A program made the position numbers and the translations under genes. The notes under the pieces were generated by a model, which saw nothing but the letters and a program-made list of their open reading frames with translations, did not search any database and was not told the DNA's origin. Shown in pieces: positions 45,621 to 55,986 of a stretch of 64,000 nt of DNA. Position 1 is the first letter of the stretch. Every line of letters starts with the position of its first letter. Source of the DNA: Anniella stebbinsi (lineage: Eukaryota; Chordata; Lepidosauria; Squamata; Anniellidae); assembly GCA_029215795.1 (NCBI GenBank), contig JARDYH010000002.1, positions 7,259,501-7,323,500 on the forward strand, in the 5' to 3' direction.

Positions 45621-46608
45621 TGCTGACCTCCCGGAGCCCCAGGGTGATGGGGCTTGTCAGGGCGTTCACTTTGCATTGTTTGTCCCATAACATTTGGTTC
45701 AAGGCATGGCACATAGAGCAGGACATGTGGCAGTCTGTGGCACCTAGCACCGGGGCAGCCTATAGCAAGACAGGTAGGCAGTGTCAGGAATTCCTGACCA
45801 CCCACAATTTACGGGAGCACTGGCCAATTCCGGTTGACCAGATATTGCAATTCTGCGCTGTGTTGCGCAGGACTGGGTTAGCTGCACGCACCACTGGGGG
45901 CAAACTAGCCGCCCTGTCAATTTTGGCTAAAATCCGCGGTGTAGCGGATTCAACCACAGATGTGAGAGTTAAACGTACCATCAAGGGCTGGTCTAGAATG
46001 TCGCCAAGAGCCCCGGATACGAGGATCCCAGTATCTCACAAAGTCCTACTGGGACTAAGGACGGTTGGGGTCCAGCTACACTCTTCAAATTATGAGGCTC
46101 TGCCTTTTCATGCAGCCGCTGTGACGGCAGTCTTTGGAGCCTTGCGGATTTCTGAACTAGTAGCAGCGTCAAAAAACGGATAGCACGGGCTGAGCGCTAC
46201 AGTATAAGGAAGTAACCTTCTCGGATTCGAGAGTTACTATTAGGTCACAACATTCTAAGATGGATCAAAAGGAAAAAGGGGGGGCCATTGCCAATTTTCC
46301 CGCACCACTGGTGGAACTATGCCCAGTAAAATCGTTGCAGACATTCCTCGGGAAAAGGGGGAGTGACTTGGGAGTCCTCTTGTCATATGGATGGATCTCC
46401 ACTGACCAAGTATCAATTCTGGTCGCTGACAAAGCGGGCTTTAAGGTGCTTGGGTCTCCCGGTAGATCTGTTTGGGACTTATTCCTTCTGAATAGGCGCC
46501 GCATCGACGGCGGCCAGAGTGGGTTTCTCTCCCACACAGATACAAGCCGTGGGGAGATGGCATTCTTCTGCCTTTAAGACGTTCATTAGAAAGTTTCCTG
46601 GGAAGTAG
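45533..46608 (+). pseudogene. Ngaro-like tyrosine recombinase remnant
   Basis: 45750-46183 encodes the N-terminal domain and the first catalytic Arg (GALRISELVAASK, Arg codon 46145-46147). A TAG at 46181-46183 and frame changes near 46190-46260 and 46380 follow. The C-terminal half (46384-46608) has Tyr where the first residue of the H-x-x-R motif is expected (46480-46482), TGA in place of the second Arg (46489-46491), and Phe at the likely nucleophile position (46582-46584). In the family this enzyme joins a circular DNA copy to the chromosome. This copy is dead several times over. Confidence 0.8.
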
Positions 46609-46674
46609 TCAATTTTGTTGGTGTCGCTGACATGCCCATGTTTGCTTATAGATACCTGGAGATGGCAGACCCCA

Positions 46675-47443
46675 GTGAGAGTGATCATATGTGGACACAG
46701 CATGGTCTTTTGGGCCGGCCGGCGAGCATCATCCTCCAGCTTTGGAACCCAGCTTGGGTTGAGTCTCTGTGCGTCCAGTCTATGGCTGGGCAGATGTGGC
46801 ATGCGGTGGGAGCAGCTTCTTCCCACCTTATTCCAGCAGCGTGCCTGTCGTCCCCTCCCCTCGAATCCTTATGATCTATTTAGGGGGGAACGATTTGGGC
46901 TTGCTTAGAGGCAAGGCCCTGATTCTGCAAGCGAGGGCCGATTTGGAAATCATTCGGCAGCGTTGGCCCAGCGTGCTGATCATGTGGTCATGTTTGTTGC
47001 CCAGGCTTGCCTGGAAGAGAGGGTGCGACCCTCTGGCGATGGAGCCCAGGCTTGCCTGGAAGAGAGGGTGCGACCCTCTGGCGTTGGAGCCCAGGCTTGC
47101 CTGGAAGAGAGGGTGCGACCCTCTGGCGTTGGAGCCCAGGCTTGCCTGGAAGAGAGGGTGCGACCCTCTGGCGTTGGAGCCCAGGCTTGCCTGGAAGAGA
47201 GGGTGCGACCCTCTGGCGTTGGAGCCCAGGCTTGCCTGGAAGAGAGGGTGTGACCCTCTGGCATTGGAGCGTGCCCGCAAGAAAGTAAACTCTGAAATGT
47301 TTAAGGAGTTATCCAAATACGGGGATGCCAGTATGCAACACACTGACATCATGCGTTCCTGGAGGGAGCTGTACCGTCCGGATGGTGTACATCTTTCGGA
47401 CAGCGGCAATGACTTGTTTTGGCAGATCTGCAGAAGGGTTTAA
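46675..47443 (+). pseudogene. SGNH hydrolase-like frame of the Ngaro element, with repeat expansion
   Basis: Block I reads ICGHSM (Ser codon 46699-46701), block III reads IYLGGNDL (Asn codon 46889-46891), and the last block reads YRPDGVHLSDSGND (Asp 47381-47383, His 47390-47392). So the Ser, Gly, Asn and Asp/His signature residues are all present. One frame change near 46862 separates block I from the rest. Between the blocks, a 15-residue stretch (PRLAWKRGCDPLALE) is tandemly repeated six times in frame; one copy would be normal. The frame ends at TAA 47441-47443. Its role in Ngaro elements is unknown to me. Confidence 0.78.
46999..47268 (+). repeat. 45-bp in-frame coding minisatellite, six copies
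   Basis: Units start at 46999, 47044, 47089, 47134, 47179 and 47224. The middle four are identical; the first has GCGATGG and the last GTGTGACC and GCATTGG variants. The unit is 15 codons, so all six frames stay open for long distances, giving spurious antisense frames (up to 177 residues). Confidence 0.95.
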
Positions 47444-47954
47444 GGGTAAAGATAGAGGCCAGATGGGGGGGGAATGACTGATCAAGTGGCTTGTCAATCC
47501 CCGTGGCGGTAGGTGCGGGCATCCTTAGGGGCATTTTCAAATGGTGAACATTCTCAGGAACTGTTGAGGTAAAGGGTAATACCTGAGGCCCACATCTGGG
47601 AGCCCCGCGGCACCAGATCATGGGAATAAGGTTTACCTTGAGGCCAACTCTACTCACACATTCGGAGCCCTGCGGCACGGGTGTTGTGACAAAGGAAGGC
47701 CTCCCAACCCCATATGGGGTAAGACCAAGGGGTGGCGAATGTGTGCTGCCACCTCGAGGTCAGAGAATCGTTCGCCCATTCCTAAGATTTGGCCTGGAAG
47801 AGGCCAAGAGAGGATGCCCGCATAGGTTTTACTCCCTTCTGTGGATCTTGAATAAAAGTGGCCCATTTTATACCCAACTTTCTTGTCTCGACTCGTTATT
47901 TGCACCCTACACCTCGCAAATGGCTTTATCACTAATCATTCCCCATTCAAAAGC

Positions 47955-48025
47955 TGAGATGTCAGCAGAGCTCAATTGGGTCAGACTTACGACCTATTTA
48001 GTCCAGCATCCTGCTTCCTACAGTG
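47955..48025 (+). mobile_element. Interspersed repeat R, copy 3
   Basis: AATTGGGTCAGACTTACGACC ... TAGTCCAGCATCCTGCTTCC ... CAGTGACC matches the core of repeat R at 30393 and 31632. Confidence 0.5.
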
Positions 48026-48047
48026 ACCACTGAAATGCTTATGGGAA

Positions 48048-48495
48048 TTTCATGTCTACACCAGCCAGAAATCTCAGGCTGGTTGCGTCCAGGTCCCTGT
48101 GCATATCCATATGATGCACAGGGAATCCCAGAGTCAACCAGAGACAGGCACTGAATTTTCCTGAGATATCTTGACCTGCTGATATCCTGATTTTCTCCAC
48201 AGGCTTGGGATAATTCTGAGCTCTGTGGGGGTGGGGGCACCCGTCCTGGGTTCTCCCCTCTTCCCCATGAGTAGGGGGAAGTCTGGGGGCATCAGGGGGA
48301 GGGGGAAGCATTTTAGGGAGCGTTGGGATGGAATTGGTGCTTCATCCTCCATTTTGCAAAAACCCAGCTTTGCCCTGGAAGGACTTCCGGGGCAAAGCTG
48401 AGTCATAAGGCCATAGAGGAACGATCCCAGGAGGACTATAGTCCTAGATCATCTCTCTTTTGACCCAGAAGGCCTGGAGGTGTAGAAAGGGCCAG
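48048..48495. mobile_element. Probable PIF/Harbinger-like MITE
   Basis: It begins near TTTCATGTCTACACCAGCC and ends GGTGTAGAAAGGGCC. The interior CAGGTCCCTGTGCAT ... GATGCACAGGGA is shared with the MITEs at 23971, 27220 and 54236. Flanking triplets do not match. Confidence 0.5.
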
Positions 48496-49089
48496 AGCCA
48501 ACTACTGAACAGGTGGGAAATAGATACATCCCATTGTTCTTCCCAGTCTAATGGCAATTCATAGGGATATGAGAACCAGAGATGCCCGTGCTCACCAAAA
48601 TTGCCACACTTCACCTTAAAGTTCGCATCAGCTTGCACCCCCTACATACATGCTCAACCTTATGAGTTGCTGCACACATCAGTGTGTGGAAGCAAGTGGG
48701 ATGTTTCCCTGCTGTAGCAGTACAGGATAACTAGTCAACTGATGGCTGATGTTGGTTCATTTCCCCCCCCCCCCAAAAAAAAAGGTAGTACGTTATGTCT
48801 TTTGGAATAGTGCCTTGTTTAATTTGGACTATTATTTCAGTCTAGTCAAGAACTACTACAGAGCAGTAAAAAGAGAGGTATGATCCTCTGCCTAAGTGTA
48901 TTGTGTTTACTCTCCCAACCCACCTCATCCCACCCCTCCCCGGGACATTGGAACTACATAGACTGTTGTTAATCAGTATGCTGTTCCAGAAGAAGTTGTT
49001 AAGCATAGTGATCACCCAACGTTATGGTTTTTTTTTAGGAGATCTGTGGGGCAGCTGGATTCCCAAATGAACTGAATGCTTAACCTCAA
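48496..49089. other. No gene seen
   Basis: Unique-looking DNA with a C-run/A-run at 48763-48783. No family recognised. Confidence 0.4.
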
Positions 49090-49202
49090 TGGCCCCATTC
49101 AGAAGGCACCTTAAACCGTGGCTTTAACCACAGTGACTAAGGCAAAAAGCCTTGCTCACCATGGTTAAAGCCATGGTTTAGGGTGTCTTCTGAACGCAGC
49201 CA
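49090..49202. mobile_element. 113-bp palindromic MITE
   Basis: TGGCCCCATTCAGAAGGCACC ... TTAAACCGTGG pairs with CCATGGTTTAGGGTG ... TTCTGAACGCAGCCA. Almost the whole element is one imperfect hairpin centred near 49146 (AAAGCCTTGC). No clear duplication. Confidence 0.7.
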
Positions 49203-50949
49203 TTGTTGACCACAGTGTTCAAACATCATTTGTGTGGAGCAGCAGAAAACGTTTGTCTGGTAGGGTGGAAATTGGCATCACAATCTCTGTCTTCGTTTCC
49301 TTTGATCCAATTTTTACAGCCACACATAATGTGGAGCTCTTCAGAGAGATGTTGATCTTTCACAGCCAACCTGATAGGGTTGTTATGAGAATGAAACACA
49401 GCTCCTTATTAAAATGTATTCTCCTTATTTACACTGTATTATTGTTATTTTCAAAGCAGTTAAAATGTCTATGCAAAAAGTTAAAATATCAGGTATGGAC
49501 GAATCTGCCAATTTTGTCCCCCACCCACCCCCCGAACTTTAAATTTGGTTCATCTTGAATATAGAGATTTTTTTAAAAAAAAAGTTGTATGGACATTTCT
49601 ACATGTTTTCAAGTGAATTTCTCTAAACACATACATTTGTGTATGCAATTTTACCTAATATACACATTTTGTAAGACGTCCTCTGAATATAGTGCATTTT
49701 TATGTTATTATTTTCAGAAATGTATGCAGTGTTGTGTGTATTTTCCCCTATTGTACGCATTTGTGGAAGCATTTTTTTTTTAATGATAACTCCTTTGTAA
49801 ATTTCAGAGAAGTATCAATTTGGAAGGATAACTGAGCTTTGGTTTGCATATTGATTCTAAAGTGTGAACTTATATAAGCTGTCATTAAAATGTGAACTGA
49901 ATTAATTTCTCTTCAATCCCTTAAAAAAAGTGTGAGATTTCCTCAGTTATGTTCTTTAAAAAGCATTTGTATTGGGGGAAGGGGGTGTTATGTAACAGCC
50001 AATAAAATATCTTTGCAAACCATATGAAAGTGGTGGTAGCCAGGAACATATCTATGTATGTATTTGGTAGTATTCTCCCCCCCAGCTCTATAACCATACT
50101 TTTTTTTTCCTTTAAAAAAGGGAAAGATAACGAGGAAAGTATCCAATCAAGTACAAAAACACACAATTATTTCACCAGGTTTATGCTGGATGACCCCAAT
50201 TAATCAGGGGTTGAGAACATGAGATTTTTCAGATTGCACTTATCTACAAAATGATGGTGCTGAGGAGGATACAGCTTGTTTTATCGGAAACAGAAGAACC
50301 CACTTGGAAAATGGCAGGTTCTAAATTTAGAACAGACTGCTGGAGTCTGTGTTCTATTTGGCTCTGACAAAATGCAATTTCTGGGCTGCTGCTGGCTCTT
50401 CGGTAAATTGCTCCCCGGATCATTCCTGGTGGAGGGTAGTAATGAACTTTCCACAAGAGTTTTTTTTTTCCCCTCCCAGTATTTGCAGAGTTTGTTTCAT
50501 CCACATGAGGATAGGTGGGTTTTGGACTTACTTGGTCGCAATATGGCAGGATCTGTCCATAGGATAGACAGAACAGAGTGTGCCAGTTTTGAAGCAAATG
50601 GAAAAGGGAGATTATTATGTGTGTGTGTGTGTGTGTGTATGTGTGGGTGGCATGTATCCCTGCAGGAAAGAGAATAGACATGCAGTGAGTAGATGCAATA
50701 CCTTGGACAATTATTAGTTATTAGATTTATATATCACTCCTCATAACAACCGATAGCCTGTTCAGTAAACAAAAGACTTAAAGGTGTCATTTAAAAGCCT
50801 GGATGAAGAGATGACTCTTGAGTAGGGATGGATGAACCACCCTGTTTCCATCTTGCTCACCAGCTACCAGCTTCACAACCCACCCACCAGACCAGGTTAC
50901 CTGCCAAAGGCCAGCTTGAATAATTATATATTCCTGCTGGTGAAAGGAC

Positions 50950-50952
<3 letters not shown>
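49203..50952. other. No gene; AT-rich with microsatellite
   Basis: 49490-49920 resembles the AT-rich MITE group (TATGGACGAATCTGCC, ATGTATGCAG, ATACACATTTTG). A (GT)n tract lies at 50619-50639. Rest unique-looking; a 145-residue minus-strand frame at 50244 has no domain. Confidence 0.4.

Positions 50953-50992
<40 letters not shown>
50953..50992. repeat. (GA)n microsatellite
   Basis: About 20 uninterrupted GA dinucleotides, abutting a possible LINE fragment at 50993. Confidence 0.92.
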
Positions 50993-50994
<2 letters not shown>

Positions 50995-51150
50995 TAACCT
51001 ATCTTGGAGGAGAGTTTCTGAGTCTGGGAACAGCCACTGAGAAGGCCCTCTCTTGTGTCCCCAGCAACACATTTCTACGGGGGTGGCACTGAGAGACAGT
51101 CCACCCTTCTCTCATTGCTGAATGGCAGGGCATAAATCACATCAATAAAT
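50993..51150. mobile_element. Possible LINE fragment
   Basis: GGGAACAGCCACTGAGAAGGCCCTCTC resembles a complement of the L2/CR1-clade RAFS-VAP coding block. Ends in an AAATAAAC patch. Weak. Confidence 0.35.
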
Positions 51151-51283
51151 AAACCACTTATGCAGTGCACTACAATGTTCCAGACTTGAGGTTACTAAGG
51201 AAAAAATCACTATGACCACCTTCTCCCAGTCCAGGAAGGTCTGCAGCTGACAAACTAGCCAGAGCTGAAAATAGACACTCTTA

Positions 51284-51460
51284 GGCCCTTTCTACACCAT
51301 AGGGGTGTAGAGGGAGGGAGGGAGGGAGGACAATCCCAGAAGTAAACACCATCGGTGCACAGGGAGGGAGGGCGATCCCATGAATACCTAATACACACCA
51401 TCGGTGCACAGGGAACAGCCAGGGGCCATCCCAGGCAAACGGCCTGGTGTAGAAATGGCC
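51284..51460. mobile_element. PIF/Harbinger-like MITE, 177 bp, with TTA duplication
   Basis: Flanked by TTA on both sides (51281-51283 and 51461-51463). The ends GGCCCTTTCTACACCA and TGGTGTAGAAATGGCC are complements with one mismatch. The interior has repeated GGAGGGAGGG and ACACCATCGGTGCACAGGGA segments. Best-defined copy of this group. Confidence 0.75.
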
Positions 51461-51463
51461 TTA

Positions 51464-52914
51464 GCCACTTCTGCCACATGAGCTTCCAGGGACAAGTTGG
51501 ATCCAGGAGCATCCCCCAAGCATTGCCCTTGCTTCTTCAGTAGGAGGGCAACCCTCTCATGAACAGGCCATCTCCCCACTGCCTGGACCCAGGAACTATC
51601 CACCCACCATGCCTCTGTCTCATAAGGATTCAGTCTATTGAACTTCATCCAGCCCAGGTTTGGCTAATGAGCAGAATAGAAAAGTAATAAATAAATATAT
51701 AAAATAAATTACTTCATCTAGATATTGGTCCAGCACCTGCACTGGAATGGAGAGATGCATTGATTGCCATCCATGTAATGGTGGCACCTCACCCCAAATT
51801 TCCAAATGAGCACATGTTGAGGGGGGACCTCAGGCACAAAACATCAGGGAGGGAGCCAGATCTACAGATAGACATGACATCTGATAGACATGATTGCTCA
51901 GATAGTTATATGTGCATTTGACAATATACGACCTACAGTAATAGCACATGTGTATATTTTACATGTGATTCTTACATAGGACCAAACTGGCCACCTGCAG
52001 CTTTGATGTTCTCCACTAGAGCAGACAGAGAAAAGTGCTGCACAGAGCTACACACAGATCATCCTCATCAGACATTGGAACTCAATGTGCAGCTATTGGA
52101 GTTGGGCTAGTTGACATGGCATCACTCCCCTTTCTACATGTCATTGCCCTCCATATGAGTAGCGGATGAAAAAGGCTTGTATGTAACTGCTTTCTCTGAC
52201 CATCCTCAATGGTGTCTGATTAGAAAGTGTGTCCTGGCCATCCATTCTGGGCTTGATCCATCAAGACTGGAGACACGATACACAGAGGCTGCACATCTAA
52301 GCCCAGTTACTTGGAAGTAGAGGCAAGTTAATTCCATGGCCCTTACTTTTGTGTAAGTACATCAAGAATTGGGCTGATTGCAACTTTGCAAGCTGTTGGA
52401 TCGGGCCATCTGGTGACATTTATTCTCCTTCACTGTCTTCAATAACAGCTATCAAGTGCAATTTCCATTCCGACACCTTTCAGAAGGGAGCAGTTAACCT
52501 GCAGGTGAGCTGTAATAGGTACACTTGGCTGGGCTCATACTGACAACAGTGGGTGTTACTGCAAGTAGGCCTGAAGCAGCGGAGGAGATGTTGCTCAAAT
52601 GGCACTGGTTAGCCTTCGTAGCATAAACCTACTTCTGGGATATGTTACACTACTGCCAAGACTATTATGTACTTATTTCTTTGCTAGAATATGATTCCAT
52701 TTCAAAACTAGCAAAATGGTCATCATTTTGATGGGTGGCACATCTTTCTGTAGAGGGAGGGAGGGAGGGAGGGAGGGCCTTATCTCTATGGACACAGATG
52801 TATCATGTCCTGTGGCAGGATCCCTGTCTTTGAGGAACTGGCTTCCCAGGGTCAATGTCTCTCACCACAAAGCGTCCCCAAACAATATATTTAGGATGAG
52901 GACATTTTTTTACC
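51464..52914. other. No gene; unique DNA
   Basis: Contains a (GGGA)n patch at 52753-52777 and a GCAATCC/AAGTAGAGGCAAG-type repeat at about 52290-52380. No exon-like frame. Confidence 0.4.
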
Positions 52915-53031
52915 CTTGGGGAAGGACTACAGTACAGTGGTAGAGCTCAGCCTTCACATGCAAAAGTTCCTAGATTCCATCCCAGGTTCCTAGGTTCATG
53001 ATCAGATAGGATGGAGAGAGCTCCCTGTTTG
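52915..53031 (+). mobile_element. tRNA-derived SINE fragment, copy 3
   Basis: TACAGTGGTAGAGCTCAGCC is the A-box region and ATTCCATCCCAGGTTCC the decayed B-box region, as in 37405 and 37640. Cut at 53040 by a family-P MITE. Confidence 0.55.
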
Positions 53032-53039
53032 GGAATGTA

Positions 53040-53362
53040 TAGGGTAACCATATGAAAAGAAAAAAAACAGGGCTCCTATATCTTTAACAGTTGCATAGAA
53101 AAGGGAATTTCAGCAGGTGTCTTTGTTATGCATCCAGCACTTGGTGAAATTCCCTCTTCATCACAACAGTTAAAGCTGCAGGAGTCCTGCCCTCTTTTGT
53201 ATCTGGTCACTCTAGTATAGCTCCTGCAGTTTTAACTGTTGTGATGAAGAGGAAATTTGACCAGGCGCTGCATGCCTACAAATGACACCTGCTGAAGTTC
53301 CCTTTTCTACACAACTGTTAAAGATACAGGAGCCCTGTCCTCCTTTTCATATGGTCACCCTA
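53040..53362. mobile_element. Family-P MITE, copy 8
   Basis: This 323-bp palindrome begins TAGGGTAACCATATG and ends GGTCACCCTA, with exact duplications GGAATGTA (53032-53039 and 53363-53370). Confidence 0.93.
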
Positions 53363-53370
53363 GGAATGTA

Positions 53371-54149
53371 TGGGACTTTTGTTTCAGCTTGGTTAACATC
53401 AGAATTTTCCCGGTTCGCACTCCCAAATGCAAACATGAATCTGAGTGCAATTTTCAGATAAAGCTCGCAAAATCCATTCATCAGAAAAATGTGTACATCC
53501 GAAATATGCATTTCTTGTGGAGGGGATGTATGTGCATGCTTTAGTCAATGTGGGGTGTGCATTTAGGGGTACAGAGGGATGGATGAAGTCACCAGCATCC
53601 AGTTCCATTGGACGCTCACCAGGTTGCCACTGCTGCCTACTGCCTGCCCCCTCTTGTGGTGTCATGTGAGCGTCTTTGCAGCTTGGCAAGTACCTGACGA
53701 GGCTGTGAGCCTGTCCGCCTTGGTCTGGAGCCTCCATTACAAATGGAGGCTGTAAATGGAGGCCTTTATGGCCACTGTTTACACAACATGAGATATATGC
53801 AATTTCAAGAGCCTCCACTGTTGCACAATGGAAGCTCCGGACCAGGGAAGATATCTGTCGGACGCTCATCAAGCTGCAGAGTGGTTGAAAAGTGGGCCTA
53901 GGAACATACCGTGTCCCAGTGAGGTGGGTCCAGAGTGGTGGATGCAGGGGGAGTCCATCAGGCTCCCAGACACATTTGGGAGCCCGCGATGTCCCTAGGT
54001 GGACATTTTTTTTAAAAAAAAAGCATCTAAATGGATACTTTTCCAATTCTAACATCAACAACATAAAACTCACATTAAGGAAAGAGAAGAAGTTGGACTA
54101 TGCTTCATGGTGGAATTTGGAGAACCTCTATAAGCTCATGTCCACTGAT
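53371..54149. other. No gene seen
   Basis: The 224-residue minus-strand frame at 53399-54073 has no recognisable domain and mixed composition. Part (53390-53560) resembles the AT-rich MITE group. An inverted pair GAGGCTGTAAATGGAGGC near 53735 / GCCTCCATTACAAATGGAGG lies inside. Confidence 0.4.
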
Positions 54150-54228
54150 TCCCCCATCCCTTCCCCTGTCTGAAACCCTGGATAACATGACTAGTCACTG
54201 TAGGGAATACTGAGCTAGATGGACCAAG
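54150..54228 (+). mobile_element. tRNA-derived SINE 3' body fragment
   Basis: CCTGTCTGAAACCCTGG and GGGAATACTGAGCTAGATGG match the body of the SINE copies at 37405 and 37640; the tRNA-like part is missing. Confidence 0.6.
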
Positions 54229-54235
54229 GGAGTTC

Positions 54236-54650
54236 AGGGAAAGAGGGGGGAGGATTGTGGACTTGCCTGCTCCCACGATCCTCCCCCAGCGTCTAGATGG
54301 CAGTGCGATGTACCAGGAGGAAAAAGGACATTGTGGCTGCCATTTTTTAAAAGAGGAGCCCCCATCACACAGTGAAAATGGTAAGGAATCCCTCCACCAA
54401 ACTCCATGCCTCCAACCTCCTGTCATCCTGGGGATGGCAGAATTGCTGCCTCTCCACCCCCATGGGCATGGAGTCACCCTGTGCAGCTCTGTGCCCATTT
54501 CATGTCCCAGGACTGCAGAAAACCAGGATATCCCTGGTTTCCATTATCCTGGGGTTATCCTAGGGTCATCCCCGGTTGACCCTGGGATCCGCTGTACCTC
54601 ATGTGGATGCACAGGGACAACCTAGGGATGACCCCGGCCTGGTTCAGAAT
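54236..54650. mobile_element. Harbinger-like MITE, internal part
   Basis: GGATTGTGGACTTGCC ... TGGATGCACAGGGACAACC shares its interior with 27220-27752. Its ends are not clear. Includes short foldbacks such as CCCCGGTTGACCC / GGATGACCCCGG. Confidence 0.5.
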
Positions 54651-55855
54651 GAGCCAGCTTCTGATTTTCTTACCTGAAAGTAAAGAGGTGCAGTAGAGAA
54701 TGTTACTGGATTGTAGGGATGAATTGAAACTGTTGCCCCCAATTTGTCACACACACACACCCTTTATTTACAGGAGGTGAATTGAGGCACTCATTTAGGA
54801 TAGGTGGGACAAACCAGTTCTTCCAGCTTGGAGGGGACATATACCAGAGTGATGGCGGGATGGCTTTGCCATTGCAGGATGGCCTTTATTCTATTGGAAT
54901 AAACTTATTAAAAGCCACCAATGAAGGTGGTGGCAGACTTCCTCTCCTTCCAGCCCCTCCCACATTTAAAATTAAGCACTGCCATGTTACCTTACTCCCA
55001 AATTGGCTCTGGAACGATTCCACAAGCATGTCGGAAATGAAGAAAAACATAGCGGAACTATATCTGGCCACCTCTGCTTTATAGCCTGAGAGGGTGGGAA
55101 GCTGAGATAGCTGCCACACCACATTGGATTTCATTTGACTGACAATTTCTGAAAACAGAATGTTAGACTAGAAGGGAAATACGTTGAAAAAGACGGCCAG
55201 AAAGAAAGAAAGAAAAGAAAAGAAGACAAGGTTTTACAGCAAGAGGTAAGAAACAGCAGATAGCAATGATCATGAATTGCTCTGTGGATTGTTTACCCCT
55301 TTGTCTGCGATATTCTATGGGTTTTGTTTTACCTCTTCTTTTTACATTAGCATAAAATGCAGCAACCATTACAATTTCACCAGAAGGAAGCAGACGAAAC
55401 GAAGAAGAGGCGACCCTTCGCACCAGCGCTTGTGTTTTTGGTGTCGAATGCAGAGGACAAAATGCTTAGCATTGAAAAGGCACATAAAGTACCTGTGACA
55501 GAGATTTAACAATCCAGGTATTATTGTTGGACAAAAGAAGCGCCTGTGCTTGTGTTGATTGGAATATTTACATGCCGTTGCTCCTTGCTCCATATCCTTT
55601 ATAGCCCGGACAATTTTTCAATTACATGCTAAAAACATTTGGCTCGCTTGCTTTGTTTTATGGAAACTGTTTTTATCAACTAGCATCCCCCTCTCTTCTC
55701 GCAAGCTTGCTTTGTGCCTCTTGCTTGCTGGGATGTCACTATAGCCTTAATACATGGCTGTTGACTGATAAACAAAAATGCATCAAACCACAACTTCAAT
55801 TTCAGTGGTGTTTAAGGCACTTACCAAAGGGATGTTGACTTTACAGACTGGATTG
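54651..55855. other. No gene; one GAAA patch
   Basis: Unique-looking DNA with a GAAA-rich patch at 55199-55226. Short overlapping frames on both strands lack domains. Confidence 0.4.
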
Positions 55856-55986
55856 TGATGAGTCAGGATTTCTTCTCTGTCACCCCAGAGCACAGGATGC
55901 AGAATCATAGGCTTAAGTTACAGGAAGCCAGATTCTGGCTGGACGTCAGGAAAAACGTCCTGACTGTTAGAGCAATATGATAATGG

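Larger units (their letters stand above)
44371..47920 (+). mobile_element. Ngaro-like tyrosine-recombinase retrotransposon, broken
   Basis: Order of parts: RT and RNase H (44446-45620), tyrosine recombinase (45533-46608), SGNH hydrolase frame (46675-47443), then a non-coding 3' region with short direct repeats (GGAGCCCYGCGGCAC at 47599 and 47664) and AATAAA near 47849. Tyrosine recombinase in place of an integrase defines the DIRS/Ngaro order; a downstream SGNH hydrolase frame is known in the Ngaro branch. The start is missing or merged with L2, and every frame has at least one break. Confidence 0.82.

Noticed and set aside
44446..46608. Endogenous retrovirus pol
   Set aside because: RT is followed by a tyrosine recombinase and SGNH hydrolase, not by an integrase or envelope; no long terminal repeats seen.
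46999..47268. Regular 45-bp repeats as a CRISPR array
   Set aside because: There are no spacers; units abut directly and lie in a coding frame of a vertebrate retrotransposon.
46876..47409. 177-residue antisense frame and several overlapping frames on both strands
   Set aside because: They follow from a 45-bp (15-codon) tandem repeat without stops in any frame; the sense frame with SGNH motifs explains the region.
53399..54073. 224-residue minus-strand frame as a possible gene
   Set aside because: Mixed composition, no domain, partly over AT-rich MITE-like sequence and a local inverted repeat; no splice or promoter support.
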